Below, one piece after another: positions 24,828-36,324 of a stretch of DNA of 64,000 nucleotides (the first letter of the stretch is position 1; the number at the start of each line of letters is the position of its first letter). Origin of the DNA: Usnea hakonensis (lineage: Eukaryota; Ascomycota; Lecanoromycetes; Lecanorales; Parmeliaceae); assembly GCA_013423325.1 (NCBI GenBank), contig BLJB01000090.1, positions 62,001-126,000 on the forward strand. Direction: 5' to 3'. The translations under genes were made by a program, and so were the position numbers. Under the pieces are notes generated by a model. It was given only the letters and a program-made list of their open reading frames with translations. It made no database searches and was not told where the DNA came from.

Positions 24828-25781
24828 TTATCCTTTCCAAAGACCCCATTCATCGTCCTCGTCTTCACTTTCCTCACTCTCCTCTAGATCAGCAGCATTA
24901 ATACGATCTATGTCCGCCTTCGCGTCTTCCTCGGCTTCATTGGCCCTTTTCCGTCTCAGCTCCTCCCTCTTCTCTCTCAGCCGCCTTACCCTTTCCTCAA
25001 GTTCTTCCATCTCATCAAACTCCTCCTCCAACGCCCTGGCCGCATCTTCCTTCTCCCCTTCCACTTCTGCTTCTCTGTTCTCTCTGGGTTGCAAACTGGC
25101 TTGCTCGCGGGACTGTGCTGCTAGTTCGGCGGCGGTCATGGGGGCGGCACTTATGGTCGCACTAGCTGTGAGAGCAGAGGGGGCAGAGGGATCTGGAGGT
25201 GGAGTAGCGACGTCCCGTTCAAAGGCTGCCCACTCGTCTTCGTCGATGGGAGCCGTTGGAGACTGGGTAGGAGGTTTGGTGGGAGCATTCGAAGAAGGAA
25301 TTGGAGCAGCACCACTCGCACGGACTGAGCCTTGAGATGGCTTCGTGACGGCGTCTCCTCGCCCATTGATCAGATCCGCTTCTTCAACAGGCTTGAAACT
25401 TGTCTTGTCAGTCTTGATCTGTTTGTCAAAGAAGCCCCTAGGCACATCTACGACAGGTCTTGTCCGCTTCCGCGAGTCGTCATCGTCATCGTCCGCTTTC
25501 CGCTTCTTGCTTCCCGCACTGACTTCTCGACTGCTTGCTTGTTCAGCTCTTTCGGGTAGATTCGTGCTCTTTGGACGTTGGGATGTGCTCAACCGTAGTC
25601 GTTCTTGCCGCATGGCATGCTGCGGAGTTTTGAGATGCTTTTCCCATACTTCAACGTCTGATTTCAGAGGTATGTGGCATACGCTACATTCCAATGTGCC
25701 TGTAGCGGAGTATGATGCCTGAGGGTGGTTTATTCGGCGTTGAGCGCGTTCGTTGCGAAGGAGGGCGCGGACGTCTGCCAT
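24828..25781 (-). CDS. ZNF830 (CCDC16)-like zinc finger protein
   Basis: Single-exon gene, 317 aa, ATG start MADVRALLRNE. It has one C2H2-type finger, C32-x2-C35...H49-x5-H55 (ECSVCHIPLK...HLKTPQH), close to the N-terminus. A basic KKRK nuclear signal with an Asp tract, Pro/Ala-rich linkers, and a C-terminal Glu/Arg coiled coil (EEEFDEMEELEERVRRLREK) follow. The protein ends in an acidic tail with a terminal DEWGLWKG. This order (early finger, disordered middle, late coiled coil and acidic end) is that of animal ZNF830/CCDC16, a spliceosome-associated protein. Assignment rests on architecture; the exact fungal function is inferred. Confidence 0.8.
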   Translation of the reverse strand: MADVRALLRNERAQRRINHPQASYSATGTLECSVCHIPLKSDVEVWEKHLKTPQHAMRQERLRLSTSQRPKSTNLPERAEQASSREVSAGSKKRKADDDDDDSRKRTRPVVDVPRGFFDKQIKTDKTSFKPVEEADLINGRGDAVTKPSQGSVRASGAAPIPSSNAPTKPPTQSPTAPIDEDEWAAFERDVATPPPDPSAPSALTASATISAAPMTAAELAAQSREQASLQPRENREAEVEGEKEDAARALEEEFDEMEELEERVRRLREKREELRRKRANEAEEDAKADIDRINAADLEESEESEDEDDEWGLWKG

Positions 25782-26510
25782 GGAAATTGTATTAAGATAT
25801 TCTCTTGGGAAGTAGAGATCTTCTGAGGGAGCTACGATAGATACATATCAAGTTGTATAACTTCTGTCTAACAACAGCTCCGTAGTAAATATTGATCTCG
25901 ATTCCCGATGATAGGTACACATCTAACGGAAGCTAAGACACATTCGGACTAACTCGGAGGCTCACGTCAAATCTAAAACAGATCATGTGACCTTTGTTTG
26001 TCAGCCTCCAGACGGACAAATTGAAATCCCGGCACCTTCCTGCCAAACCTCAAGCAATACGACAAGCTCCCACTCCACCTCACAATAATCTCATTTGCAT
26101 GTACCCTATCACTGCTTTCACACTCACGATCAGGTCGCTATCACGTTACACAAGATATCGCTATACTATTCTGACAGGACGCTAATAATACTGCCAATTG
26201 CGACGGCTACGCAGAACACACTGCGCACGGTCGCTTCTGATCTCTCACTTCAAGAAGCTTCGGTGCCAGTCTCGGAGGTTGTGGTCGCTCTGTAGTGAGC
26301 TTCTTTCGAAGGCGCTGATAGAAAGGACGTCTGCAGGTTTGGGTTGAAGTAATTTGATCCCGCTGTAGGGTTCAATTCGCGTGCTGTCAAGTTTGTGTAT
26401 TGCGAGACTTCAAGCATCTAGATTTAGCTGCGAGATCCGCACCAAAGTGTCGGACCACATAAGCCATTTCTCCTTCCAAGCTGCAGTAGATTGCCCAGTG
26501 CGGTAGCAAG
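25782..26510. other. divergent promoter region
   Basis: Spacer of 729 bp between the ZNF830-like and Bye1 start codons. No gene seen. Confidence 0.5.
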
Positions 26511-29359
26511 ATGGCAGGTAAGCATAATTTGGAATTGTTGATGAGATTCAATACCCACCCAGTACACAACAAAAATCTTGGCTAACGTTCGCACCATACA
26601 GATAGTACGCGTCGATCAGGAAGGGCTACAAAAGGCCAACACAGTAGAGCTCTCGAGCCTGAAGATGTCCCAACGCCTCCAAAGCGGGGTGGCAAAGGCA
26701 ACAAGTCCAAAAAGAATGAACCTACGCCGCCACCAGAGGACGATGAACAGGCAATCATACGCTGCATTTGCGGTTACGTTGTGGAGGACGAGGATGATGA
26801 GAGGAAGATGATATGTTGCGAGAGTTGCGATGCCTGGCAACACAATGAGTGTATGGGGATGTCAGATGACGATGATGAGCTACCAGAAAAGTATTACTGT
26901 GAGCAATGCCGTCCCAAGGACCACAAGATCCTCCTGGCACAAATAGCGCGCGGTGAAAAACCATGGGAGGAGCGGCAAAGGCAACGTGAGCTGGAGGAGC
27001 AAAGCAAGAAAGGACGAAAGGGCAAAGGTAAGAGAGGACGTAAGCCAGGCAGACCCAGTGCAGTCGAGAAAGAACCTACGCAAGAGAATGGTGCTATCGA
27101 TGAGAATGCTATGGACGTAGATCCTATTCCAACGCAGGTCGAGCAGCCCGTGGAAGTCGAACAGCCCCCCCAAGAAGAAAAGGTTGCAGAAGAGATAGTG
27201 GAAGAGAAGAAGGTTGAAGAGACGAGGGCTGAGGAGAAGGTCGAAAGCGCTAAGAGAAAACTGCCCGAAGAGCCCGCTCCCGAAGCACAAAGTCCCAGTC
27301 AAGCTGTGAGTCCGAGACGTCCATGTCCCTCGTGTACACGCTAACGTATTGATAGGGACCTCCAAGCAAAACACGAAAGATCACGAGTCCGATTACCGAG
27401 ACTCCATCGCTACCTCCCCCTTCCCGGCGCAAAGCTGGCGCCCCAGCATCCAAAAAACGAGATTCTACAGCTGGGCAACCACAGTTGGAGCTTGTTGAGC
27501 AGCCTTCTGATCTGCTAAGTGATGAGCGGCAAAGGGTAGCATCGGCTTTGGTCAAACTCTTTAAAGATTTAACGAAACAAGCTGAAAAGCAAGGTGCCTT
27601 CACTTTGACTAAAGGCCAAAAAGTCGAGGAGTTTGGTAATAAATTAGGATTATTAGTAGAGCAAGCGATCTTTATGAATTTCTGGTCTGGTACCGGGAAA
27701 GCTCCTGAAGCGTATGCCAACAAATTCCGCTCGATAAGCCATAACGCCAAAAAGAACCCGTCCCTTCGAGATCGCGTGCTCAATGGATCTCTCTCCCCTA
27801 GCGACTTCTCCAAAATGGAACCCAAAGATATGGCAAGCGAGGAATTACAGGAAATGAAGGAGGAGATGTTGAAAGAGGCAGAGAAGCAGCATGTGCTCAT
27901 CCAAGAAGAGGGACCAAGGATGAGAAGAACACATAAAGGAGAGGAGCTTATTGAAGACGAGTCTCAAATTGCAGACACCATGGACACATCGTTTGTGGCG
28001 CCACTTAGGAAAAGGCCTTCCGAGATCGACCCCAGCATCGCCAAACAGGCGAGTCCAGATACCGAAACTCCTCGCAGTCCTGCTGCCGTTGAGCTTCCGG
28101 AGACCTTTGGTGCCGGGCCCGCCGCCACCGCTCAGCCTTTAGTGATTGATACAACTGCCGAACCGCGGGCGTCTGTAGCGCCAGAGCGAAAATCAGCCAA
28201 CAACTTTAACATCCAGGAAGTGTGGCAAGGTGTTAAAGGCCCAGACCCTGAGACTCAGCGTACACGCCAGGCCTCTAGACCTTCAGAGCCGCTAGCCCAG
28301 CAACCACAAGGATCAGGAGTGAAAGCCGACCCCGAGATCGATCAGCTTCTGAAGGATGAGGAGCCTGAAGACGAAGAACCTTATTCGCCAATTGACTATA
28401 CCGCGGAACCAGGTTCTACTATTTGGCATGGGAAGCTGGCTATGGCTGGCATTGCCAGCTTTCACGGCACTGGAAGACATGTTGCAGGAGCTGACCTCAG
28501 CGCTACCCTGCCTTGGCATACACTGATACCAACCTCCTTGACAATCGAAGGCCGAATCTCCACCGAACGCGCCGAAGAATACCTATGCAGTCTCAAATGG
28601 AGTACGACAACAGACGTCGTAGTAATAGCTGTAACACCAAACTCAGACGCTGAGTCCCAGGTCCAATTTGATAAGCTCTTCACCTACTTCACTGAACGCA
28701 AACGCTACGGCGTCATCGGTAAAAGTCCGGTCTCCTCAGTCAAGGATACATATGTTGTCACACTTGATGCCGGTGCAGGCAAAAAGCCGGATTTTGTGGA
28801 AATGCTTGAATACTGCATTATTGAAGACCCCAGACCTGAGCGCACACTCCTCCTTACATTTGCAGTCAAGCTCAACAACTCACCTTCCGCTCAACAGACC
28901 CCTCGTCCTAACGACGCCGCTTCCGTTACTAGCCCAATCGGCGCCAGCGGCCCTCAGGCTTCAAACATAGGTCAACATCCCGGCTTCCAAAGCTCACCCA
29001 CTGCATTTACGACCCCTCAACATCTCCCTCCATACGCGAGTAGCCCAAATCAAACGCAACACGCCTATATGCCACCTCATCACCCTTCAACTTACCCGCC
29101 ACAGCAACAACAGTACGGAGGCGTAGGGGTCACAGGAATGGATGCGGCGCGTCAGGCGCTTGGCGAGTTGGCGAGTGCACCGGTGGTGAGTGAGCTCCTT
29201 AAGGAAGCCCCAAGCTCGGGTGTGGCGATGGGTGTGCCGGAATTCCTCGTAATCAGGGAATTGATGCAGAATGTGCCAGCCGCAAGGGAAGATCTGACCA
29301 TGTTGAAAGGCTTGCTGACTGTAAAGCGGTTTCAGCAGGGTGAGAATGGAGCGCAATAG
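26511..29359 (+). CDS. BYE1: Bye1-like PHD-TFIIS-SPOC transcription factor
   Basis: Chromatin-associated factor that in yeast binds RNA polymerase II through a TFIIS-like domain and methylated H3K4 through a PHD finger. Three exons: 26511-26517, 26602-27305 and 27356-29359 (904 aa). The first coding exon is only ATGGCAG, giving MAD across the intron. The PHD finger spans residues 57-105 (CICG, CCESCDAWQHNEC, YYCEQC). Basic AT-hook-like GRKPGRP and Glu/Val repeats follow. The TFIIS central (TLD) domain begins near residue 290 (SDERQRVASALVKLFKD) and runs through YANKFRSISHNAKKNPSLRD and LNGSLSP. The SPOC domain lies at about 590-745 (IWHGKLAMAGIASFHGTGRH to LLLTFAVKL). The tail is Gln/Pro-rich. 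All three Bye1 domains are in the expected order. Confidence 0.93.
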
Positions 29360-29997
29360 AACGTTTCCGCCGGAGTCTATACATATCCGAGGTATGCTCG
29401 ATCGAGGTATATGGTGCGTGCTTCCGGCTGCGTTAATACCTACGCACGTTACGAGGTTGGACTCTCAAAGGCGTGTGTGTGACGGAAACAGCACAAGAAA
29501 ATCTATGTTTCAGGATGGAGTTTGCACTGGTTAGGATATGAGGTCGAGCTCGCCAGACTGGCTTCCCAGCCAACCGAGGCCGCCGGTGTCTGACGTTCAT
29601 TATAGTCGGCAGTTCGTGTGGAGGATGATTGTTGTTGGACAAAGACTCGGAGGACTTCCTACGCTAGCGTGGATCTGTTAAGGCGGGCTCGTTCCTGCAC
29701 TGCATAGACGGGGCTTTTGCGATGTGAAGCGTGTACGCGCCGTGTGGAAAAAAAAGAAGAAAATGGATTCCGTTTAGCGAAAGTTGAGCTTCGAGGCGTA
29801 TTCGGTGAAACGTAATGGGAGGAGCTGCCTCCATACAATGTAAATAAGTCCATGAGTTGCGGTGCTTGTCTCGGCAATTACTTCAGACCCCAAATCGAAT
29901 AATGGTTTTCTATGAATTTTCTATGAACGATAGATGCTCGTTCATTGCACATCGTGGGTGAGCATATCTAATTTTATGAACCATTTGAATTATGTTA
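29360..29997. other. convergent intergenic spacer
   Basis: Between convergent Bye1 and Gpi16 genes. It contains an A-rich run near 29748-29763. No gene seen. Confidence 0.5.
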
Positions 29998-31901
29998 TCA
30001 TATCTTCTTCTCCTTTCCCTTCCCCAAAACTCTCCCCAGTAAGACCATCGCTCTTCCTCTAGCTTTGGTTTTCAACGCTGCAACGTTCCAACCCTCAACC
30101 TCATCGGCGCCCACGAACCTCCTCACCAATAGATTGAAAATCATGCCAAATGCGAGCGCCATTACCGTACTCGTCAAGATGATTACATTATACGGCATAC
30201 TGAAATCTGGCGTGGGGAGTGGAAGTAGGAGACTGCTTGTGCGGATATACACCTCTGTCTGCCCTTGTTCAACGGAGGATCGAGATGCATTCCGGCCGGC
30301 CGGCAATAATCGAATGACGGCAGGTGCAACATCGAATCCGCGGTTGGCATCGGGAGGGTATTCAGTGTAGCGGAGGATGGCTTTGTCGAAGTCGTACGTT
30401 AGGATGACTGTTGAATCTGCTGGGACTAAGATGAGGAGTTCGAGCTGGGTCCCGCGCCGGCGGTCGAGAGCAGGACGGTAGAAGGTTTCTTTTATGATCT
30501 CAGGGCTCAAATTTGAGGAGGTGGCAATTCGGGCGGCGAGGGTGTGGAGATAGGGTTTCATGAACCACGGGAGAGTTTCGAAATAGACGAATTCGATGGA
30601 TGAGGTTTTGTGCGGGTTAGTGAGCAAAGTCTGGACGCCGCCGCGTTCCTGCCCGTGACCGGTGAAGGAACGAGAGGCATAGAGAAGTGGTTGAGATACG
30701 TTGTTGAAGGTCTGCGGTCCCATGTGTGAGAGTACCATTTCGAAGGGACTAGATACTGGTAAGGCGAAGCATCGGCCTGTTCCTGTTTCACTCTTGGTCT
30801 CGAACGCATCCCCATAGTGGTGGATTTCGCGCTCGTGCGGTACGTGGACGCAGACTGATTCGCGAAGCTCCCCCTGAGAATCTTCGGAAAGACAAGAGCC
30901 TTGGATTGGGCGGCCAAAGATCTCGGCTATAGTCCATGACTGCCCTTTGTCCGCGTCTGAAGGGTAGCAAGCTTCTTTGCCCGCGTATGGCTTGGATTGG
31001 TCGCAGTGGAGGTGCTCGGTAGGTATCGGACGTGGAATTGGATTGTCTGTGGGCGTCAACAATGAATATGCCATAGAATAGGCCTCCGATCGTACCTCGA
31101 GGTCGCTTTGACCGATCAACGTCCAGCACCATATCCACGGTCTGCTCCATCTCAATGCTGCACTTAGATCCGTCCTCTGCACATACAGAGCGTACGTCGA
31201 TAGCCATACTCTGCCAAGATGCGTCGAAAAGCTTGTGTCCGTCCAGTAAGCTCGCTATCCCAGCTTTACCCTTGCACGGCAGCAGCTTCAGGAAAGGGGT
31301 CAAATTCTCCGTACAGACGACCTCTCTGGGAAGTGTTCCATGTAAAAGATACAAGTCTTCCGAAGACGTATTCGGCATGCTGCTGGCAGGCTGAAACGTC
31401 ATTCTAGGTGTCGTGGTTCTCGTAGCGTCAATGAAATTCAGGGAGGCGCAGAACAAGCCTGAGAGAGCATTGTTCAGCGTCACCCACCTAGCAAATGACC
31501 TACCCTCTGGTCAGTCGTGGAACCATTGTTTCATTACGCATTGCTAACCCAGAATCTGAATCTGCTTCTACCCAAGCCCAGAGCTCCACGCCTGTTCCTC
31601 CCTCTTTCGTCCCACCCCATGGCCTTGCGCCCCAGCTCTCATCGTCCCATCTTCCAGTACTGAATCTCAAATGAAGCTCTCTCGTCTTTGCATGCTGTAG
31701 TATTTGCCCAAGAGATCGAGGTATGTACTTGAAATGCTGCTGTTCGTATGATTGAAGTGAAGCGTTACTCCTGAAATTGAAAGAAGCAAGCAGCGACGCT
31801 GGATTCAGCGGCTGCAGGTTCAATAATTCTTTATAGTCAGGGTCAGCGGAAACACGCAAACCAAGCAATAGAGACAGCAAGAGGAAAGAAAAGCCTTTCA
31901 T
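29998..31901 (-). CDS. GPI16: GPI transamidase subunit Gpi16 (PIG-T)
   Basis: ER membrane subunit of the GPI transamidase that attaches GPI anchors to proteins. Three exons on the minus strand: 31901-31549, 31487-31096 and 31046-29998 (597 aa). A signal peptide (MKGFSFLLLSLLLGLRVSA) precedes the lumenal region. Family blocks include HFKYIPRSLGQILQH, ELHLRFSTGRWDDESWG, GVELWAWVEAD, NALSGLFCASLNFID, PLLYASRSFTGHGQERGG and YFETLPWFMKPYLHTL. One C-terminal transmembrane segment (VIILTSTVMALAFGMIFNLL) precedes a basic tail. Intron 1 has a weak GTTAGC donor, but it is the only choice that links VEADSDSG to WVTLNNALSG in frame and gives a normal 61-nt intron. The gene is head-to-head with Luc7. Confidence 0.93.
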
Positions 31902-32059
31902 CCCGTCATCTCAGCTGCCGCATCTTTGTCAAGGATAGGTAGAAGACCGTGGTTGACATTGTTCATTTGCGGATTCTGGTAGGGCTGAAGGGTATTCTAT
32001 GCTCTACTTCGCTACGACACTTCAACAATTCCATCGTAACAAGGCGCTGCTACATCGTC
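31902..32059. promoter_or_regulatory. short bidirectional promoter, Gpi16 / Luc7
   Basis: Only 158 bp separate the two divergent ATG codons, so both promoters and 5' leaders must fit here. No TATA box is evident. Confidence 0.6.
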
Positions 32060-33034
32060 ATGGCCGCAGAACAAAGGAAGCTGCTTGGTAAGTTTGGAAG
32101 GCAATGTGCTTCAAAGACGCGTACTACAGTCCATTCTAGGTAACACCTGCTAATTATGTCTTTACAGAGCAGCTCATGGGCGCCGGTGCATCGTCGCGAC
32201 ACGCTCAGCTCTCTATCACTGATCCAAAAGTCTGTCGCTCTTATCTTGTCGGTACATGCCCGCATGATCTCTTCACAAACACCAAGCAAGACCTTGGTCC
32301 ATGCCCCAAAGTCCACAGCGAACCTCTCAAGTCTGAATATGAAGCGTCGCCCGACAAGAGCAAGCACGGGTTCGAGTACGACTATATGCGAGATATGCAG
32401 AAATACATCGATGAGTGCAACAGGAGGATCGATGCCGCACAAAGAAGGCTCGAGAAGACGCCAGATGAGATTAGGCAGACTAATGACCTTGTATGGCGAT
32501 TGTGAAAACATATTGTTAACTCGTGCTGAAGGTTCTTTACAGCTCAAACAGATATCCGACCTAACTCATTCCGTGAACACGGGTCTCCTTGAAATCGCCA
32601 TTCTGGGTGAATCTTCCTCCATCGCCCTCGCCGTTCTTGAACACCACAAAATCCGCACAGCCAAAGCCGCCAAAGAAGAAAAAGAACGAGAGCTAAAGTC
32701 GCTCTCTGACACTTCCGGGCCTTCGGGCCACCAGAAATTACAAGTCTGTGATGTTTGTGGCGCGTATCTAAGCAGACTGGATAACGATAGGAGGTTGGCG
32801 GATCACTTTTATGGGAAGATGCATTTAGGCTATGCGCAGATGAGAAAGACATGGGAGGGATTGCAGAAGGAATTGAAAGGGAGAGCACCACCGCAGAGGG
32901 AGGAGGCGGATCGGGGACCGCCCAGGGATGAGGGTTGGAATGGTGATAGGGGTAGCTTTGGCGGTGGCCGAGGAGGGTTCAGAGGTGGTGGGGGCTTTAG
33001 AGGGGGGGGATTCAGAGGTAGAGGACGCTGGTGA
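32060..33034 (+). CDS. LUC7: Luc7-family U1 snRNP protein
   Basis: U1 snRNP component that helps define 5' splice sites. Three exons: 32060-32087, 32168-32490 and 32543-33034 (280 aa). The first exon is 28 nt. The first zinc finger is CCCH-like (VCRSYLVGTCPHDLFTNTKQ followed by LGPCPKVHSE). The second is C2H2-like (CDVCGAYLSRLDNDRRLADH, then FYGKMHLGY). The linker between them is helical. The C-terminus is an RGG/GGFRGG tail instead of the RS tail of metazoan Luc7-like proteins. The stop follows RGRGRW. The gene shares a short promoter with Gpi16 and converges with the polyQ protein gene. Confidence 0.94.
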
Positions 33035-33319
33035 AAGAAACGGCTGTTTTCTCTTGCTTCTCTGTTTAGCGAGGCGTTTGTACGGAGAATATCCACTGCA
33101 TGAGGATCTCGCAGTCTCAAATAGAATCAGAAGCATAACAAGAAGTGTACAGTCGCCTTAGCCCCTTTTGGTTGGGTGCTTTGGGTATCTTTTGATTGGA
33201 CCAAATTGTCCACCAATTAGTTTATAGGACTAAACGCCGAGACCATTGAAATGGCACCCTTGACTGTCCAGCCCCCATTTTACTTTGGCGCTGAAACAAA
33301 GTCGACACAAATCGCAGCA

Positions 33320-34278
33320 TCACCATCCTCCTTCCGGTGCCTTCCCCTCCTGGATCCCATCTACCTGATCCGCCCAACTCTCGCCCCCCGCGGCGGGCTG
33401 CATGACCTGTGTGACTTCAAGGGACGGCGTCCGCTGATTGGGTGCTTCGTTTTCCGGCGCTTTCAATGGAGCTGGAGGCAGTTTCCGATTGGGTTCTTGG
33501 GGTTTTGATGTTTTTGGTAGAGCCGGAAAGTCGTTTACTGGGTCTGGCGCTGCTTGCTGAGCAGCTCGGTTAGGAGCAAAGCCCGCACGCCCCCTACCAC
33601 CTCGCCCTCGATCTCCCCGTCCTCTGCCTCCCCTTGGCACAAATTGCTCCCGTCTCTCGTGAGCTTCGTTGAATCTTCGGTCCTGATATCCACCTCTTGG
33701 AGCACTGATGTCGTAAGCGATCCCACCATGCGCCCCCCTGCGATACTGACTTCCCCTCTCCGGCTCTTGCTCAGCTTTTCCTTCATCCCACTCCCTTCCT
33801 CCCTGAGCTCCTAGCTTCCGCATCCTGTTCTTCTCCCTCTCCTGGTTCATCGCCCTGCGAGCAGCTCCTTCCTCTTTCCGTTTCTGAGATGCTTGGGCTT
33901 CTCGTTGCTGAAAGTTCGCCTCGTCAGCTTCGGCTACGCGGTGTGCTTCTGCACGCTTTTCATTGTTGAGTTTGGCAGCTTCCATGCGGGCCGAGAGTTC
34001 ATCCTCGGTAAGTTTGGGCTTGACAGTACCTCCCGTGAGAGTGCGGTCACCGCGAACGGCGCTTGGAGGTTTGGGCTGCTGCGGTTGTGAAGTGGAAATA
34101 GGGTCTGTCTCATTGTGGCCAGGGATAAATGTATTTATGGAGGAGCTTTCTAGGTTACCATTGAGAGTGTCTGAAGACACTATCTCTGAAGGAGAAAATT
34201 GCGATTCCGGACGTGATTGACGCGGTTGACGTGGGGTTGGGTTTCCACGTCCACGTATTGCTCGGTCATTGCGGCGAG

Positions 34279-34340
<62 letters not shown>

Positions 34341-34447
34341 AGTTGTGGGGATACTAGTTGAACAGTCTCAGAGACCGGCACATCAATTGGTGTGAAGTCA
34401 TCGTCGAAAAGGTTGTCTGCTCCACGTGTCTGCGCGAATTCATCCAT
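33320..34447 (-). CDS. PolyQ and RGG-rich disordered protein, unknown function
   Basis: Single-exon gene, 375 aa, start MDEFAQTRGADNLFDDD. It contains a run of 20 glutamines, a basic Arg/Gly/Pro region, and a central charged helical block (KPKLTEDELSARMEAAKLNN, then FQQREAQASQKRKEEGAARR). An RGG cluster (PRGGRGRGDRGRGGRGRAG) follows, and the C-terminus ends SWADQVDGIQEGKAPEGGW. The RGG cluster and coiled charged core suggest an RNA-associated, ribosome- or RNP-bound protein, which is inference. I recall no named family. An ORF start nearly 190 bases upstream is rejected because it lacks ATG. Confidence 0.75.
34280..34339 (-). repeat. hexanucleotide (CAACAG)n polyglutamine microsatellite
   Basis: Sixty bases encoding twenty Gln codons on the minus strand. 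Mostly alternating CAG and CAA, beginning with CAG CAG at the high-coordinate-distal end (34280-34285 on the plus strand reads CTGCTG). Confidence 0.95.
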
Positions 34448-34712
34448 TGTATAGCAGATGTAGACTACGCTGTTGAATTGTCGTTTGTAGCAAAATTTGA
34501 GTGCACATATCAAGATAGCTTGTCGTAATATCAAGGCTGGGGTGCCAATAGATACCAGATCTTGGCGTAACGCGTGAAACTCGAGAGCCTGGAAGACGAG
34601 GTGGGTAATAAGTTTGCAATGCCCTTTTGCACTCAACGGCGCAACACTATTTACAGCTAGTCCTGTATAGACATCTGCTTACGTCTCGGTGATCTTATGC
34701 CAAGCTGTCAAG
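34448..34712. promoter_or_regulatory. bidirectional promoter, polyQ protein / Pre9
   Basis: Divergent start codons are 265 bp apart. I looked for the yeast proteasome element GGTGGCAAA and did not find it. Confidence 0.5.
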
Positions 34713-35634
34713 ATGTCCAGAAGATACGATTCGAGGGTAAGCTCACGTTGCATTGTGTCGCAAGATATAAAGCTAACCTCTGAGCTTGTAGACGACCATC
34801 TTTTCGCCGGAGGGGCGATTGTATCAGGTCGAATACGCACTTGAAGCTATCTCACATGCCGGCACAGCTATAGGTATACTGTCAACAGATGGAATAGTCC
34901 TGGCTGCAGAGAGAAAAGTTACAAGCAAGCTGCTGGAGCAAGATACTTCTGCAGAGAAGCTATACATATTGAATGAGTATGGCATTGTATTTGCGGCTGA
35001 GCGGGCAGTAAAACTAAAGTCTGTCTTGCAGCAATATGATATGTGCCGTCGCAGGCATGACCGCTGATGCCAACATCCTCATCAACTACGCCCGCCAAGC
35101 CGCCCAAAGATATCTTCTCACCTACAACGAAGAGATACCCTGTGAACAACTTGTACGACGCCTTTGTGATCTCAAACAAGGATATACTCAACATGGTGGT
35201 CTTCGTCCCTTCGGTGTTTCATTCATCTACGCTGGCTACGACCCTCAACGTCAATTCCAATTATACCAAAGTAATCCTAGCGGTAATTACGGTGGATGGA
35301 AAGCAACAAGCGTAGGTGCAAACAACGCCAGTGCTCAGAGTCTGTTGAAGCAGGACTACAAGGAGGAGTGTGATTTGAAGGAGGCGTGCGGATTGGCAGT
35401 CAAAGTTCTGAGCAAAACGATGGACTCCACAAAACTGACTAGTGAGAAGAGTGAGTACTCAAGGCCACTGCTAGAAGCTGTGGAGGTGAGCTGACTTCTT
35501 GACTAGTCGAATTTGCAACTGTTGGTAAGACGAAAGAAGGGAAGGTGTACCACCATCTTTGGGGTGCAGACGAGATAACGACGCTATTGCAAGAGCACGG
35601 TCTGGCAAAAGCGGAGGAGGAAGACACTGGGTAG
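34713..35634 (+). CDS. PRE9: 20S proteasome alpha subunit, alpha-3/PSMA4 type
   Basis: Outer-ring subunit of the 20S proteasome core. Four exons: 34713-34736, 34792-34976, 35032-35450 and 35507-35634 (251 aa). The alpha-subunit N-terminal signature is present: [20 protein letters not shown] followed by [53 protein letters not shown] (spanning intron 2), [21 protein letters not shown] and [13 protein letters not shown] follow. These match PSMA4/Pre9 rather than other alpha subunits. The protein ends AKAEEEDTG. Length is normal (yeast 258, human 261). Confidence 0.95.
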
Positions 35635-36324
35635 TGTACTGGACCCGAGTGATTTGTTGTCATCGAGGCGTAGAAGGCGAAAAGACAGATATCTGTTCAG
35701 TACACTTTGGAGCAGCTGTCAACATTAGAATTCCATGCCTTTGAGATCCCAAATCCAGTTCTTCCATACACAATTTCAACATAGTGTTGCAAGAAAATCT
35801 TGAATAAATATAGTAGAACCGTGAAAGAGAGCGTCTAAGAAAAGGGGCTAGGGCAAGATGGACGCTAGTCTTGATAGGGCTGATGGACTTCCGCGCTTTC
35901 CCCTCTTTCTCGAATCTCGACAACATTGCAAGGCATCAGTGCCAACACAATGCTCTCCCCAATTGCATCAACCATGGCTTGCCGAAGCTCTGATCAATCC
36001 TCACAGTGTACAATGTTTAAGAAACACGCATTACCAGGCCGAAACAATGGCAAAGGCTACGCCTCAGCTGAGCATCCAACAAAAAGCAACGGGAAAGGCA
36101 ACGGGAAAGGTAAACTCGGGCGGCTACACTCCGTCTCAGCTATGGTGAGATCAACAATTCCAACAAATAGAGAGGCTGTAAGATGTCCAGAAATAGTATC
36201 TGTTTCATTGAAGAATATCTGTCTGTCTGTTGCCTTTTCGTCACCAGAGCACGAGCACATCTTCGCAATTGCTCAACCATTCGCGTCTCAGGCTGGTGCC
36301 TGGAAAGCCCCTTCATGGGAACAG
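35635..36324. other. convergent intergenic spacer
   Basis: Between Pre9 and a small minus-strand gene. A short imperfect direct repeat, AACGGGAAAGG twice, lies near 36087-36110. A 96-codon plus-strand ATG ORF at 35858 has no recognisable product and is not called. Confidence 0.45.

Noticed and set aside
24763..25335. Ser-rich plus-strand ORF of 190 codons
   Set aside because: It is the complement of the Glu/Arg-rich coiled coil of the ZNF830-like gene.
31489..31548. Apparent stop codons and frameshift between the first two Gpi16 segments
   Set aside because: A 61-nt intron with GTTAGC donor, CTGAC branch and TAG acceptor restores the family sequence, so the gene is not a pseudogene.
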